A program made the translations under genes and the position numbers. Below are positions 29,584 through 41,336 of a DNA stretch of 60,000 bases, one piece after another; within the stretch, counting starts at the first letter, position 1, and each line of letters opens with the position of its first letter. A model generated the notes under the pieces. It saw only the letters and a list, made by a program, of their open reading frames with translations. It ran no database searches and was not told the DNA's origin. Source of the stretch: Tubulanus polymorphus (taxonomy: Eukaryota > Nemertea > Palaeonemertea > Tubulaniformes > Tubulanidae); NCBI RefSeq assembly GCF_964204645.1, contig NC_134034.1, positions 8,615,414 to 8,675,413 on the forward strand, in the 5' to 3' direction.

Positions 29584-30150
29584 GTAAATATCCAATCCAT
29601 TTATCTTATTCAGTCATAACCAAATAATCATGTATAAATCGGAATATTATTTATTTCCATCTTCAATTGGGAGCATGTTATTACAAAATTATAAATAACA
29701 TTTTATTACATATTCTGATATCGCGTCATTAATTCTAGCTATTCTCGCAGTTTCATAAATCTTAAATAATTTAATGATTTGATCTGATTTCATTATATCT
29801 AAATCATAAGAGTTAAGTTAGATTTACACTAATAAAATTCTTACATTTTCCAGATGCAAATAATATTTCTTATTGGTGTTTGTAATAAAGACAATATTCA
29901 ATATTATTATTTGTAGTAATATTAAAAGCCCCATTTAAAGCACCATTATCTGGAGTTGATTTTGTTTCTGCTATTCCTGAATCACCCAAAGTTTTTTCAA
30001 TTGGGTAATCACTGTTTTCAGATTTTATATTCTTTTCACCTCCCATTTATATAACGTAACAAAAAAATTAGTGGTGACAACTAAAATTTAACTAGAATGT
30101 AATTAAAAATATACTAGATCTAACAAGGTAGCTGAATTATTATAATTGTT
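29584..30150 (-). pseudogene. second, degraded copy of viral-block gene
   Basis: This stretch is clearly homologous at DNA level to 7203-7740: the coding part of the 196-aa gene from about codon 150 back to its ATG (30044-30046), its TATATAAATGGG box and T7 tract, and part of the CTAG repeat (AACTAGAATGTAA at about 30090). Indels and stops break the frame. It starts abruptly where the ORF2 fragment ends, so the junction is either an insertion breakpoint or the site where the non-LTR copy was truncated. Confidence 0.85.
30044..30069 (-). promoter_or_regulatory. conserved start box in the degraded viral copy
   Basis: On the minus strand AATTTTTTTGTTACGTTATATAAATGGG. The T7 tract and the TATATAAATG core are intact although the gene behind them is broken. 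Confidence 0.45.
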
Positions 30151-31262
30151 TTTAGAGTGTTGAATTCGTGTTGACCGCTATATCCTCCGAGTGTGAAATG
30201 ATTCACGGGCAAAGGTCTGCATTAATGTGGCTGTTTTAATGGCAGCTAAGTGGCGAATGCTTATGAAGTCTATCGATGAAGCCAAAATTGAGTGAATTGG
30301 CAATTTTATGCCGTTTTCGGCTGTCGAATTTACAAGTAGCCTTTTAATATATTACTATATTATATATATATACTAATATATTAATATATTATAGGCAACA
30401 TATTCTATGAAATTCTTCAATAAGAAAACTACAAAAGAGGAAATAAAATTGACGAAGATTTTTTTTAACTGTGCGGGAATTGCTTGTCGATGCATGGCGT
30501 AGTTTGCAGTATTTACTGAGGCACTGTGATGATGGCGCCCTCGTATTAGTAACACGTGAAGCTCACCAAAATCAACGAAGCAGTTAATCATTAGATAAAG
30601 GATCTAATAAAAAAAAGATGTTTTTGAAAATATTTGAACTAAAATTAATTATGCATACGCCCGGGCTTATCTTGACGAAAAAAAAAACGTTTGTATCGAT
30701 ATGCAGATATATTTTAAACAATTCTAATTCGCATTAAAAAACACCACTTCGCATTAAAAATCACCATGCAGGTCGACCAATATTGTTCGAACACATAAAT
30801 CATTACTCGCTACGATCCTGCGTGAGAATCATCAGGGCTATCAACTCAATAATCATCTACTAATCATGTCTGGCCAAAGCAAGGGCGGTAAATGAAACAT
30901 AGCATAGTCGCGTCGCTCAGTTGCGTTCGTCGCCTCTACTCGGCGCCCGCTTCGCCTTACTTTCCAGTTACATAAAGTATCGTGCTCGGAGTGACAAGGT
31001 TTTTTTATGTATTTTATCCTGGATTTAATTAATACATTTGGATTTATCGTACCGGAGCCATACCGCTACAGGTGCCTTTGGATTCAGCTGCACCCGTCAT
31101 TGACAGGAAAAGGACAAGCAAGCGTAAGCCCTTTCTTGTATTTTTCATGCACTTGTTCCTGTAAAAATCAATTAAAAAGACTTGCATTAACCTAACATTT
31201 GTAATTATCATTATTTGTTGCATTAACTTTTTGTCTCTTCACTTATCACCATCTGAACGACA
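30151..31262. other. non-coding; AT-rich run and GC-rich patch
   Basis: An AT-only stretch lies near 30345-30392. A GC-rich patch at 30866-31000 starts with a 27-base segment resembling the beginning of histone genes (see findings). No confident gene is seen. Confidence 0.35.
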
Positions 31263-32161
31263 ATGACGATCCTTTTGAATACATCGAGGACTTAGGTGAT
31301 CGAGAGCACATACTCTCTCTTAGATCGGATAATAACAGGCGTAATACGTAGACTACGGGCCCAAGATATACACCTTAGCGAGATCACACAAATATCTCGC
31401 TTAGGAAAACATATTTATGAAGTGTCACGTCCATTGTAAACGTCAATGCAGATACCGACATCATGCATAAGGGAATATCAGTGCGTTTTAATCACACAGA
31501 AAATGTGACCACAGAAACTGACCAGCTTACTTACCTCCGTATATTATACGGGGCGCCATACGAAATGTTGAGAGAGCACATAGAGAACAAACTCTCTACT
31601 AAGTACGGCTTCTCGGTCAAATCTTACAAACGCAGTTCCCTTCAAGAACACCCACACATCTTGGGGGTACGACATTTTGCTGGTACATTTAAGCAACCGA
31701 TGTTTCGGATAAAGTACGTCAAGAAAACCCGGCTAACCATAAAGTATGAAGGCTAAGTAATCCAGCCACCCCCCCCCCTTTTGTTATAATTGCATGAGTC
31801 GCGGGCACATAGCTAACGCCCGGGAAACAAACCTGACGAAGCCACTAATCAACAAAAAACCTAGACCATTTCATACGCTGATGTGGCTAAGATTCCACTC
31901 CCAAATCCGACTCTAGATGAACTTGACCCACCCGAAACTGAAGACTTGGTCTGTGAAAGACAAACTCAAGATATTAATAATATATATTATCAGGAAATAA
32001 TAGACCTACTTCAATACGAGGATGACGTCATTGACAACACCTTGGAAGCCTGTGTCGGGCCGTACCAGGAAAACTTGGACGCCTAGCAGAAAGAGGCAAC
32101 ACGTGACGTCAGATGAAAAAGAAAAAAAGCGGCGAGCAAGCCTCCACAATATAGATGCTTA
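31263..32161 (+). pseudogene. L1/Tx1-like ORF1, copy B
   Basis: The start is ATGACGATCCTTTTG at 31263, matching copy C (ATGACAATCCTCTTA). The best frame (31463-31756) shows LYGAPYEMLREHIENKLSTK, HILGVRHFAG and KKTRLTIKYEG. A poly-C run at about 31770 and stops break the CCHC region. A later frame (31883-32086) shows ISYADVAKI before it and DDVIDNTLEACVGPYQENLD. It ends in Asn-Ile-Asp-Ala, TAA at 32159-32161, the same place as the Ile-Asp-Val end of the other copies. No ORF2 follows. Confidence 0.65.
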
Positions 32162-32569
32162 AAATCAAATTATAACAAAAATACACACTTAAGCTCAACA
32201 ATCAAACAACCCACAGAAGGCTTCGCGACAAAAATCCCCGACATTGTCACACAGATAAAAAAATTTAGAAGACAAATAATAATCAAAATAAATCCTAGCG
32301 TATCAGATCAACAATAGCCAGGTTCAGATGTTCAAGTCATGATCTGCGAGTAGAAACCGGACGATGGTCGCGCCCCCTACAAATTTAAGTGCTGAAACCG
32401 ATGCTGAAAAAATTGTTGAAACATGTTTCAAAAAATGTTTTCATGCAATCATCTTTCATGGATATTTCAGCAATCCGTAATTTTAAAGATTGCTGACTGG
32501 CTTCAATAATTTGTAACATTTTATGATGGATATAAATATTCATTCATTCTTTCGCATTTCGTCATTTTT

Positions 32570-34504
32570 TTCGGACAGAGAGGCAGAAAAGAGATTGCAA
32601 CAAGTCTCAGTAAAGTATATAGGGATAACCTGTCATTGTAAAGAAAACTAGAAGTACAGAATCGTCTGGTTAACAAGTAAAAACTGCGTCTTAGTTATTT
32701 GAATCGGAAGACTGAATCAAAAAGTCCACGCTCTGAAGCAAATTCATTATTGCGTCATATAACAGATAGTCGTGATAAGATCATTGAAGTTGCATTTTTG
32801 TGTCAAGAATGAAATGAGAAATCGAATTTTACAAGCCAGATGCCAAAGCGAGCGCCAAATTGTGGCGAGATTTTCTAAACAGCAGTTATCAGAAAATACA
32901 AACTTAGGAAATTCGCGTTATAAAACACACATGTTGGTCGCCGATTCATGTACAGAAACTTTGTAAACTCCAGAAAGCATTGCTTTGAAATGACTCAAAG
33001 TAAACAGAAATAAGCGGCAGTGACTGACTTTTACTCAAGAGATGATGTGAGCAGACTAATGACTGGTATAAAAAACACCCTAACCAAGAAGAAAGTAAAA
33101 AATCAACACCGAATATTGCTTTATTCACTCCAGAATTTGCATTTAGAATACCTTTCAGAGAGTAAGCCGAATGTGTCGTATGCATACTTTAGCAAAAAAA
33201 CGACCGTTTTGGGTGACAAAACCACGCCCATCTGATTTGACAACTTGTCTCTGCAAAACTCACGAAAACTTGCAATTCATTGTTAACCTGTATAAAAAAG
33301 GTGACGTAAGATGAAATTGTCTGGAAAATTTGTTCGAAGAATTAGTATGATTTTGATACAAGACACCAATACAAAGTATATAGAGATATGCTTAACAAGG
33401 TTCAAAGTGAGCCAACCGAATGCCTCTTGCATGTCGACTTTAGCGAGAATTATTCATGTAAATATAACCGCGAGATCCAGTCTTGTCATTTTGGGGAATC
33501 CCACCAACAGGCCACATTACACACATGGATGTTATATGTCTCAAAGGTAAAGCTATCTATCGTCCAATCCCTGAGTTTAGATTACACGAGCCTTCCTGCT
33601 ATTTGGGGACATCTGTCCCCTATACTGGATCTCACAAAAATGACTATCCACGTGTAAAGAATCTACACATATCTTGTGATGGCCCATCAACCCAGTATAA
33701 ACAAAAAGGTCACTTTTACTTTATGGCCACGAAACCCTTTCCTAAGTTTGATAAAGTGTTGTGGCATTTTTTCGAATCAAGTCTCAGAAAAGGGGCACCA
33801 GATTGGGTAGGGGCCCCATTAAAAGAACCACCATTGGCTTGTTTCAGAGGGAAATGTCATCCCCGATGCCCAGTCGCTGTATATTAAATTAAAAAGCTGC
33901 CAATCAGAAGTCCAGTTATTTTTCAGATATTGACAAACTTGTTTCAGAGGTTAACCTTGTGCAAGTGAGAACTGTCCGTGAAACAAAAGGTTTCCATCAA
34001 GCAATATGCACAAGCAGTTCGCCTATGAAGCTAGGCTCTCGTCTTGTTAGTTGTATTTGTAAACTGCCTTCTTTGTGTGAATGTTTTAGTCTCAAATACC
34101 ATGTTCTCAAATTTGGAGGCAATGTGGATGGGAATGATGTCAATGGAAAAGTCCAAAATCCGTATGAAGTAGGCCTACATGGTTCTGCACCTGCTGGAAA
34201 ATCTGTTACTACAATTGAAAAATCTAATACTTCTGATGTACCGGTGGGTCAGCAATCAAGTCCTAATATGACTAGTGAAATGGCTGAGGTTCCATGTGTG
34301 AGACCAGGTGAAATAACTTCGGATTTAATAACAAAATGGTGCGTCATTACCTATGACAGCATTTTCTATCCAGGGCTCATATTAGATGTCGAAGATAACT
34401 ATGTAAAGGTTTGTTGCATGCATAAAATTGAGGAAAACAGATTTTCCTGGCCTTCACCAAGACCAGACATCGAGTGGTATTGTGACGAAGATGTAGTTAA
34501 ATAA
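32570..34504 (+). pseudogene. DDE-like transposon-derived protein family, decayed
   Basis: A conserved set of blocks appears in order. First is a Lys/Arg-rich segment (33090-33110), then YLSESKPNVSYAYFSK (about 33150-33200). LLHVDFSENYSCKYNREIQS (33424-33483) holds a candidate first Asp. HFGESHQQATLHT follows, then PAIWGHL, then LHISCDGPSTQYKQKG with a candidate second Asp (about 33664-33710), and WHFFESS...KGAPDWVG with a candidate Glu (about 33765-33813). A C-terminal Tudor-like or chromatin-reader-like stretch (34327-34500) reads WCVITYDSIFYPGLILD and IEWYCDEDVVK. I recall this family as repetitive in cnidarians, insects and fish, but cannot name it. Frameshifts near 33500-33560 and 33840 break it, but the last 181 codons (33959-34504) are open. 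Confidence 0.55.
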
Positions 34505-34839
34505 CACATTTTTGACTTTTGCCTACAGACTCTGAAAGCAATAAACGATCACTGAGCCAATCATCTTCTCTCCTTGTGAGCCCTGCGCGCAAAAAGATAA
34601 TTACGGAAACTTGTGAAGCTAGCTTTGTATAGAAAAATTTCCTCACTTTCATTTTCATGTGCTGTAAACATGTTTCCGAAACCGATTTTCATACGGTAGG
34701 TCAAAATAAAAGGTCTTCATTACTTTCATTTAATATTCGCAGAACAAACACAAAGTTTTTACTCCTTTGTTAGCTACCTTGATGTTTACGGGACAAATTC
34801 TCTGTCATAGGGATCTCCGAAACTTAGGCTCTTGAAAAT
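34505..34839. other. no recognisable feature
   Basis: Non-coding; no repeats or frames of note. Confidence 0.3.
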
Positions 34840-35685
34840 GACAATAATGCTAGCCTCTATAACTTAAGTGGTTATACTCCCTTATTTAACTGTTAACTGT
34901 AGGAAAAATGTAATTGGCGGTGGTGTCGCGTTTTATGTAAAAATAGTTTGAACTTTAAATTCGCCATGACTTGTGCAGTGATTTTAATATTTACGAATCT
35001 ATATTTATTGAGTTAACAGAAAAAAGTGGTAAAAACAAAATTGTGGGCGTTATTTATTATATGACTGGTCTTAGTATAAATTCATTTCAAAATGAATTTG
35101 AATAGGTGCTGAGAAAAATCAATAATTAAAAATTGTTACATCACTGGTGATTTAAATATAAATCCACTTATGTCGGATTTGCATCAGCAAACTGGTGATT
35201 TTAGCAATACTCTATTAACACATTCTTTCTACCCTCTTATTGACAAGCCGACTCGCGTTACATCCACATCGGCAACACTGATTGATAACATGTTTTGTAA
35301 TGATTTGAAAAATGGTCATAATTCAGGTATTTTAGTAACCGATATTTCAGATCACTTTCCCATTTTTGCTATCGTTAACTCTGAAAGCGAGCCCGTTATT
35401 GATGAATCGTAAGTCTAAGAACTATTGTGACCGAAATGTCAATTATTTCAATAGACTCTACCAGTCAGTTGACTGGTTCGAAATACATAATTCTATAGAT
35501 GCAAGCGACGCATATAAAATCGTCTTAGACAAATTTTGGATCTAATATGACCGAGCGTTTCCTGTACAATATCGACACAAAAAGAGCACACTCAAATCTC
35601 ATTACAAACCCTGGCTAACTTCCGGAAAAAAAAACTCAAAAAAACTCAATAGAGCATAAAAATCAACTTTACAAAGAGTTCTTAA
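34840..35685 (+). pseudogene. non-LTR endonuclease fragment, left part
   Basis: The apurinic-type endonuclease of a CR1/jockey-like element is visible: GGGVAFYV (about 34918-34941), ITGDLNINPLM (about 35140-35170), then an open frame 35170-35412 with LIDKPTRVTSTSATLIDNMF and ITDHFPIF-like ISDHFPIF (35347-35370). After a stop the linker to the reverse transcriptase continues to 35685, where the piggyBac element interrupts it. Confidence 0.75.
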
Positions 35686-35776
35686 CCCTTTGAGGTCTGA
35701 TGGGACTTTTGAGCACCCCCTTTTTAAGGACTCCTTTGACCCCTGAAAATATTTCATCACAACTGTAAATGTCTGT

Positions 35777-36125
35777 CGGGACTCATGTGTCCCATTAAAT
35801 GGACCGGAAGTTTTTTTACAGCACCCGTATGAAATTTATTGATTTTCTGTGTGTGATGTCATCATTCAAAATGGCAGCGCCCATGTTTTAGGGAAACTTC
35901 TAGCAGGTGAGTAAAAAGTTCATCAATTACACATCCAAGCGGGACTTATAATCAAATTATTATTTTTGTGTTTATTGCCTATATGCCCAAGAACACTTTT
36001 AGAGATAGTTGAATTGTATGCACTTACTCTATGTTGTTGAAATCGATGATTTATTCCATCGGACTTACAAGTCCCGTCAGGCATTATTGGATTTCTGTAC
36101 CCGGGACTTCAGAGTCCCACCAGGC
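35777..36125. repeat. left subterminal palindromes of piggyBac
   Basis: GGGACTCATGTGTCCC at about 35778-35793, a half site GGGACTT near 35941, CGGACTTACAAGTCCCG at about 36060-36076 and GGGACTTCAGAGTCCC at about 36103-36118. They share a GGACT/AGTCC core with variable centres, like transposase or host-factor binding sites. Confidence 0.75.
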
Positions 36126-36373
36126 GTTATAAGGTACCTATCGAAATTATCTTTGACTAAATGATAAAGCTACAACTTTGTGTTGCATTTATTCACTTCT
36201 GTGGGTCAAACTGCATATCATATAGACCCAAAGCAAGGCACTCGTGTTACCTTCTTGTGTTTTTTTTGTGGTGTATGTTGTAAATAGGGGTGCCGAAGAG
36301 GTCAAATGTTCCAATCGTAATTCTTATTACTTTCTATTGATATATTTCTTAGGTACCGATACCTTGATACAGC

Positions 36374-38450
36374 ATGTCAGCCAAAAAGGTTACAACATCA
36401 GAAGTGATGGCACTGATCGATGACCTGCCATCAGATTACGGCTCAACAACTGATGAAGAACTTGATGATGATGATTTGTATGGGCCACGTGATGACGACG
36501 AGTCATCTGCTGAATCGAGTGTACCTGATGAATCAACAGATGCTGACGACGGTGATGAAGATCTTCAAGATGAAACGGATGTTAGTGCGAATTCAAATAG
36601 AAATAATAGCGTGAATAACAATATCAAATTCATTGAAAAGATCAAATTTATCGAACGGTATCTGGAAAAGAACAAAAATTTCAAAGATACACCGGATCAG
36701 CTCAAGATCCTGCTGGAGAAGGTTCAGTCTGTTGGCGCTAAGGCTGATGGTAAGATTACTACTGCGAGACTGAAGTCCTTAATAGAGACAGCCAAGAGAA
36801 AGTGGGACAAGAGAGCCGACTTCTAAATGGCAGAAACAGATTTTGAGAAGCACGAAGGTAAGGTTTTAGTGCCATTGAATATAAAGATTCAGATATTCAG
36901 AGATTCTTAAGCATATCTCTAATAACTTGTCCCGGCTTTCTATCCCTGAAAGATAAAAGCTAAGATATTATATCATTTGTTTATTTGCAGGTCCAGTAGC
37001 AGAACACTTCACCAATGATCGAACAGCTGGGTCTATTTTTCTAAAATTTGTTGATAGCGACATACTAGAAAACATCATGTACCAAACGAATCTGTACATT
37101 GTACAAAAAGAGAAGCGTGTAAGTCCGGTTGCTATTGAAGAACTGCATGGATTTATAGGTATGAACATTGTTATGGGATACCATATTCTGCCTGAAATAA
37201 GGGACTACTGGAGAAGTGATCCAGATTTAGGTGTACCGTATGTTGCATCTGTTATGACAAGAGTACCATTTGAACAAATATTATCTAATCTCCATGTAAA
37301 TGATAATAGTAAGATTCCAGATGCTTGCACTGATAAGCTATTCAAGCTGCGACCTCTTATCGATGCTTTGAACAACAATTATGTTAAACTTTATGATGTA
37401 TCCAAATGTCTCTCAATTGATGAAAGCATGATAAAATTTAAGGGTCGTCATTCAATCAAACAATATAATGCACAAAAGCCTATAGAGAGAGGTTACAAGC
37501 TTTGGATGCGTTCCGACAATGATGGTTATGTGTCTAAGCTTGAAGTTTATCAGGGCAAGTTTGGCCAGGAAGCAGGAATTGACGAGGAAATCCCCCTTCA
37601 AGGTCTAGGAGAAAAGGTTGTACTGTCACTAACTGATGACATACTAGACGAGGGGCACATCATTTTTTTGACAACTATTTCACTATCCCTCTCCTAGAAT
37701 ATATGAAAGAGCAGGGGACTGGCATATGTGGTACCCTTCGAATGAATCGAAAGGGTTGTCCTATTGACTTCCCTGCTGATAAAACCCTATCAAGGAGTGA
37801 TTATGATTATAGAATTTCCGATGATGACATAATAGTTTTCAAATGGAAGGACTCGAAACCTATCCATGTGGCATCTAATTATCATGGAACTGAAATTGGA
37901 ACTGTACACCGTACCCAGAAAGATGGCTCAAAAAAGAATATCAATATCCTCAAGCTATTGTAGATTACAATTCTAACATGTGAGGTGTTGATAAAACAGA
38001 TATGCTTGTAAGTATTCATGGAATGGATAGAAAAGCAAAAAAGTGGTGGCATAGGATATTCTTCAGCCTACTTGACCGTACACTTGTTAATGCTCAAGTT
38101 GTGTATGAAAAATTTTTCAATACAAAGATTTCCTCTCTTGAATACCGGCGGAAAGTGGCTCAGTACATGATAACCATGGCCAGGCAGCCGAGGGTTGGCC
38201 GCCCACCCGCAGTCCTGCCAGTACCCCCAGTAAAAAAACGACGTAAGTCTAATTTCTCTGAGTCTTCAGATACCCGACTTTGTAATGCGGGGGCCCATTA
38301 GCCAAAATTCACCCAAAATCGTGGCCGATGTGAGGTTTGCAGTGTACAAAAAATTGAGTCTCGTCCATACTCCAAGTGTAGCATTTGCAATGTATTCTTA
38401 TGTTGCAATCAGAAAAAAGATTGTTTCAATCTTTACCACAATGTGCCAGA
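36374..38450 (+). pseudogene. piggyBac-like transposase, one intron, broken
   Basis: piggyBac transposases excise and insert at TTAA with a DDD-type RNase H core and bind DNA with a C-terminal Cys-rich domain. Exon 1 starts at 36374 with a very acidic N terminus. After an in-frame stop at 36824-36826 it runs into the donor at 36857. Exon 2 starts at 36991 with GPVAEHFTNDR. The core has SIDESMIKFKGR with the first Asp (about 37417), a DNYF block with the second (about 37668), and VDKTDM with the third (about 37988). Breaks are a frameshift in a T-run at about 37662, another frameshift before 37966, and a TGA at 37981-37983 just before VDKTDM. A C-terminal Cys motif (CEVC, CSIC, CC) spans about 38332-38420. 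Confidence 0.85.
36858..36990 (+). other. intron of the piggyBac-like transposase
   Basis: Donor CACGAAG|GTAAGG and acceptor TTATTTGCAG|GTCCAG. Joining restores a Gly codon and an EGPVAEHF reading. Confidence 0.65.
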
Positions 38451-38651
38451 ATAGTTTGTGAACGATGTACATGTAGCCTAGTAGGCCTACTATAGTGTTT
38501 TTGAGAATGTTTGGCATAAAGTTTGTGCCAAAATAGTTTGTGAACAATGTACATGTAGGCTAGTACTAATTAGATAGTGTATTCTTTGTTTATTATTAGA
38601 AATAAAGTTCATTTTTTGCAAATTAAAAAGCACCATCTGTTTTCAGTAGTA

Positions 38652-38716
38652 TGTGGGACTTATAAGTCCCTCCAAGAACTTCTTCAAAAGTCCTGACGGG
38701 ACTCACATGTCCCGGA
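38652..38716. repeat. right subterminal palindromes of piggyBac
   Basis: GGGACTTATAAGTCCC at about 38654-38669 and GGGACTCACATGTCCCGG at about 38698-38715. They mirror the left subterminal sites, and the first is a perfect palindrome. Confidence 0.75.
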
Positions 38717-38837
38717 TGCTATGTTGCCATGGAAACACACTTTTTTTTGCGGGGTTCTGCGAGTTTTGCATTGTGTAGTATGTTGATACCAAAAGAAAAA
38801 TTATTTTCAAATAATGTTTCACCCGGACCTCAAAGGG

Positions 38838-39360
38838 TACAATTCAAATGAAAGAAAAGGAGTTTATATTCACTACAAAAATTACTTAACACAATTACTC
38901 GCTCAGGGAAGGATTATTACTCGAATAGATTACTAGCTGCCTCAAAAAATTCTTTAAAAAACTTGGACCATTATAAATAATATCCTTGGGAAATCTAGAA
39001 ATGAAAATAAACCACCCGATGTCTTTAAAATTGACGATCACCGGAAAAGAATCGATAGAAGTCACTTTGCCAGTTCAATAAATATTTCGTCAAGTCGGTC
39101 GAGGAAAACCTAGCTGAAAAAATATCAGACCCAGGTGTTGATTTTCATAACTCAACCCCCAAACAAGAATTTTTTTCCAACAAAACCTAGAGAAATCCAT
39201 GATATTGTGAACGAAATTAATGTAAATAAAGGCATTGGAATTGATGAAATTAATACGAAAGTGGTAAAAGCTGTTATTAACTTGATTAAAGATCCCCTTT
39301 CTTATATCTTTAATCTGAGCCTCTTAAATGGAAATATCCCCACTGACCTTGGCCCGGTCA
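38838..39360 (+). pseudogene. non-LTR element, right part after piggyBac
   Basis: Coding continues from the left fragment: KKTW-like and NILGKSRNENKPPDVFKI (about 38960-39040), then the start of the reverse transcriptase domain, IHDIVNEINVNKGIGIDEINTKVV and LSYIFNLSLLNGNIP (39195-39345). It stops before the RT catalytic box. The sequence from 39361 to 39719 holds nothing recognisable. Confidence 0.7.
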
Positions 39361-39719
39361 TAAAGCTACTTTTCTTCCTCTCTTTCCATTGTTGTTTGTT
39401 TAAGATATTGTAAATTTTATTGTTAGTTTCCTTTTTCTCTTGCAGAAAGGCATCAACCAAGACAATCCATAACCTAGTCTACAAAACCTTCCCAAATAAC
39501 CGGACGAGAAGTGGATCCAATCCTGCAGTCACAAGTGGAGTGGATTGAAAAATGAAAAGGGACCATGGCCCGAAGAAGCTAAAGGACTCAAGACATTTTT
39601 GGGCACAAAAAAAGGTCACAGGATAGCCATCTTGAGTGGGATCGACCAAACATTTCCTATGCTGATGGGCGCTTGAGGGATACAAATATATATGAAATAT
39701 CAAGATCTATATTAAGGGC

Positions 39720-40092
39720 CTTGTGTAATTGTCACCCAGTCCCTATATTTGCCCCTTAGTCCCTGAATTAGGCCCTGTGTAGCTGACACACAGTCCCTGG
39801 ATAAGGCCCTGTGCATCTGACACCCAGTCCCTATATTACCCCGGGGTAACTGACACCCAGTCCCTAGGCCCTGTGTAACTGACTCCAAGTCCCTATATTG
39901 GCCCCTTTAGCAGTTGACAGACAGTCCCTGAATTAGGCCCTGTGAAGCTGGCACCCAGTACCTGAATTAGGTCCTGTGTATGAAACCGACACCCCGTCCC
40001 TATATTAGCCCTGTGTAGCTGACACCCAGTCCCCAATTTAGGCCTGTGTAGCTGTCATACAGTCCCTTTATAAGGTCCTGTGTAACTATTTA
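39720..40092. repeat. minisatellite, about 35 bp units
   Basis: About ten units of GGCCCTGTGTAGCTGACACCCAGTCCCTATATTA with frequent point changes and small indels. It lies 240 bases upstream of ORF1 copy C. Confidence 0.92.
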
Positions 40093-40329
40093 GTGTTAGC
40101 TCGAGACTTAATCGTTCGTACTAGGTTCGTACTTCGTACTGGATCTACCAGTTGGAGACATAAACCCTGGTAAAACCTTTAACTTTGCACTTGTTCCTTT
40201 TTTTCCATGTAAAAATTATAAACTTTTTAATTTACATTTATTATTGTCACCTATCTAATATTGTCACTCTTTTTCTTTTATTGTTTAAATAACCTAGACA
40301 TTGCGTCGTCGTATGCGCAAATACCAAAA

Positions 40330-41336
40330 ATGACAATCCTCTTAGATAGATCGAGAACTCTTACCATCGAGAGTATATACTCACTGCAGGATTGGTCTCA
40401 AGGAGACATAATGCGAACGATACAGGTATCTCACCCTCACTGCGTTCATTACGACGCAAGATGTCCACGTGGGTGAAATCGCCCAGATCTCACGCCTTGG
40501 TCATTATGTATACGAGGTATCCTTTTCTGATCCTATGACTGTTGACACTTTCGTCAAAGATAATAAAGATACGGAAGTTATTGCACAAAGACACCTGTCT
40601 GGATTCGACCAGGGATACGTACCTCAACATCTATGGCGCCCTTATGCACATCTACGCATTCTATACATCAAAAAAGTTCGACTTACCATAATATACGAGG
40701 GCCAAGAAGTGCTACCCCTCTCTGCTACAATTGTAGAGAGCGGGGACACATTGCAAGCAATTGCCCCAAACCCAAATGAACAGCCACGCCCAAGGCCGCC
40801 CACGATAACCGAAGAACCGGCTCCAACTTATGCGCAAGCCGCTATGAGCCCCTCCCTGCCCCTAGCGTGGAAGAGTCGTTGACTTTCGAATAAGAAATTC
40901 GCGCTACCCACGGTGACAATCTAACATTTGAGATCGAGGGGAATTTAAGAAAATACAGAGCACTTAATGTATTCCCAAGCCAGGATAAACAAAAAATTGA
41001 CGACGAAATGACAAAAATCCTGGATGCCCGTATTTTGGGCCCGACCAGGATGACGTCGACCCCCGCAAAAAAGACCACTATCCACACCAGAAGATGTAGA
41101 AAAGAAAAGACACGCAAGCGTCCATTACATAGATGTCTAAATGTATAGTCGAACAAATCTATTATGTACTCCCAAGCCATCATAAACAAAAAAGTGAAGA
41201 CGAAATGACAGAAACCCTGGATGCCTGTGTGTCGGGTCCGACCAGGACGACGTCGACCCCCGCCAAAAGACCACACTCGACATCAGAAGATGTAGAAAAG
41301 AGAAGACGTTCAAGCGTTCATTGCATAGACGTCTGA
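40330..41336 (+). pseudogene. L1/Tx1-like ORF1, copy C
   Basis: The start ATGACAATCCTCTTAGATAG at 40330 gives MTILLDRSRTLTIE. A frame from 40469 gives GEIAQISRLGHYVYEVSFSD and KKVRLTIIYEGQE. The CCHC region is mutated (about 40725-40770), then comes PTYAQAAMSP. After a stop, an acidic C terminus is present twice because of a 197-base tandem duplication. The final copy ends with codons for Ile-Asp-Val and TGA at 41334-41336. No ORF2 follows in this orientation. Confidence 0.65.

Larger units (their letters stand above)
35686..38837 (+). mobile_element. piggyBac-like transposon inserted in a non-LTR element
   Basis: The left end is TTAA|CCCTTTGAGGTC (TTAA at 35682-35685) and the right end is GACCTCAAAGGG (ends 38837), a 12-base inverted repeat. 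piggyBac elements duplicate TTAA; on the right the tetranucleotide reads TACA, so the site has drifted. The non-LTR coding sequence resumes right after. Inside both ends are palindromes of the form GGGACTnnnnAGTCCC. The transposase gene lies in the middle and is broken. Confidence 0.85.

Noticed and set aside
33012-33235. Independent small gene in the DFSENY pseudogene
   Set aside because: It is one of the shifted pieces of the larger pseudogene, not a gene of its own.
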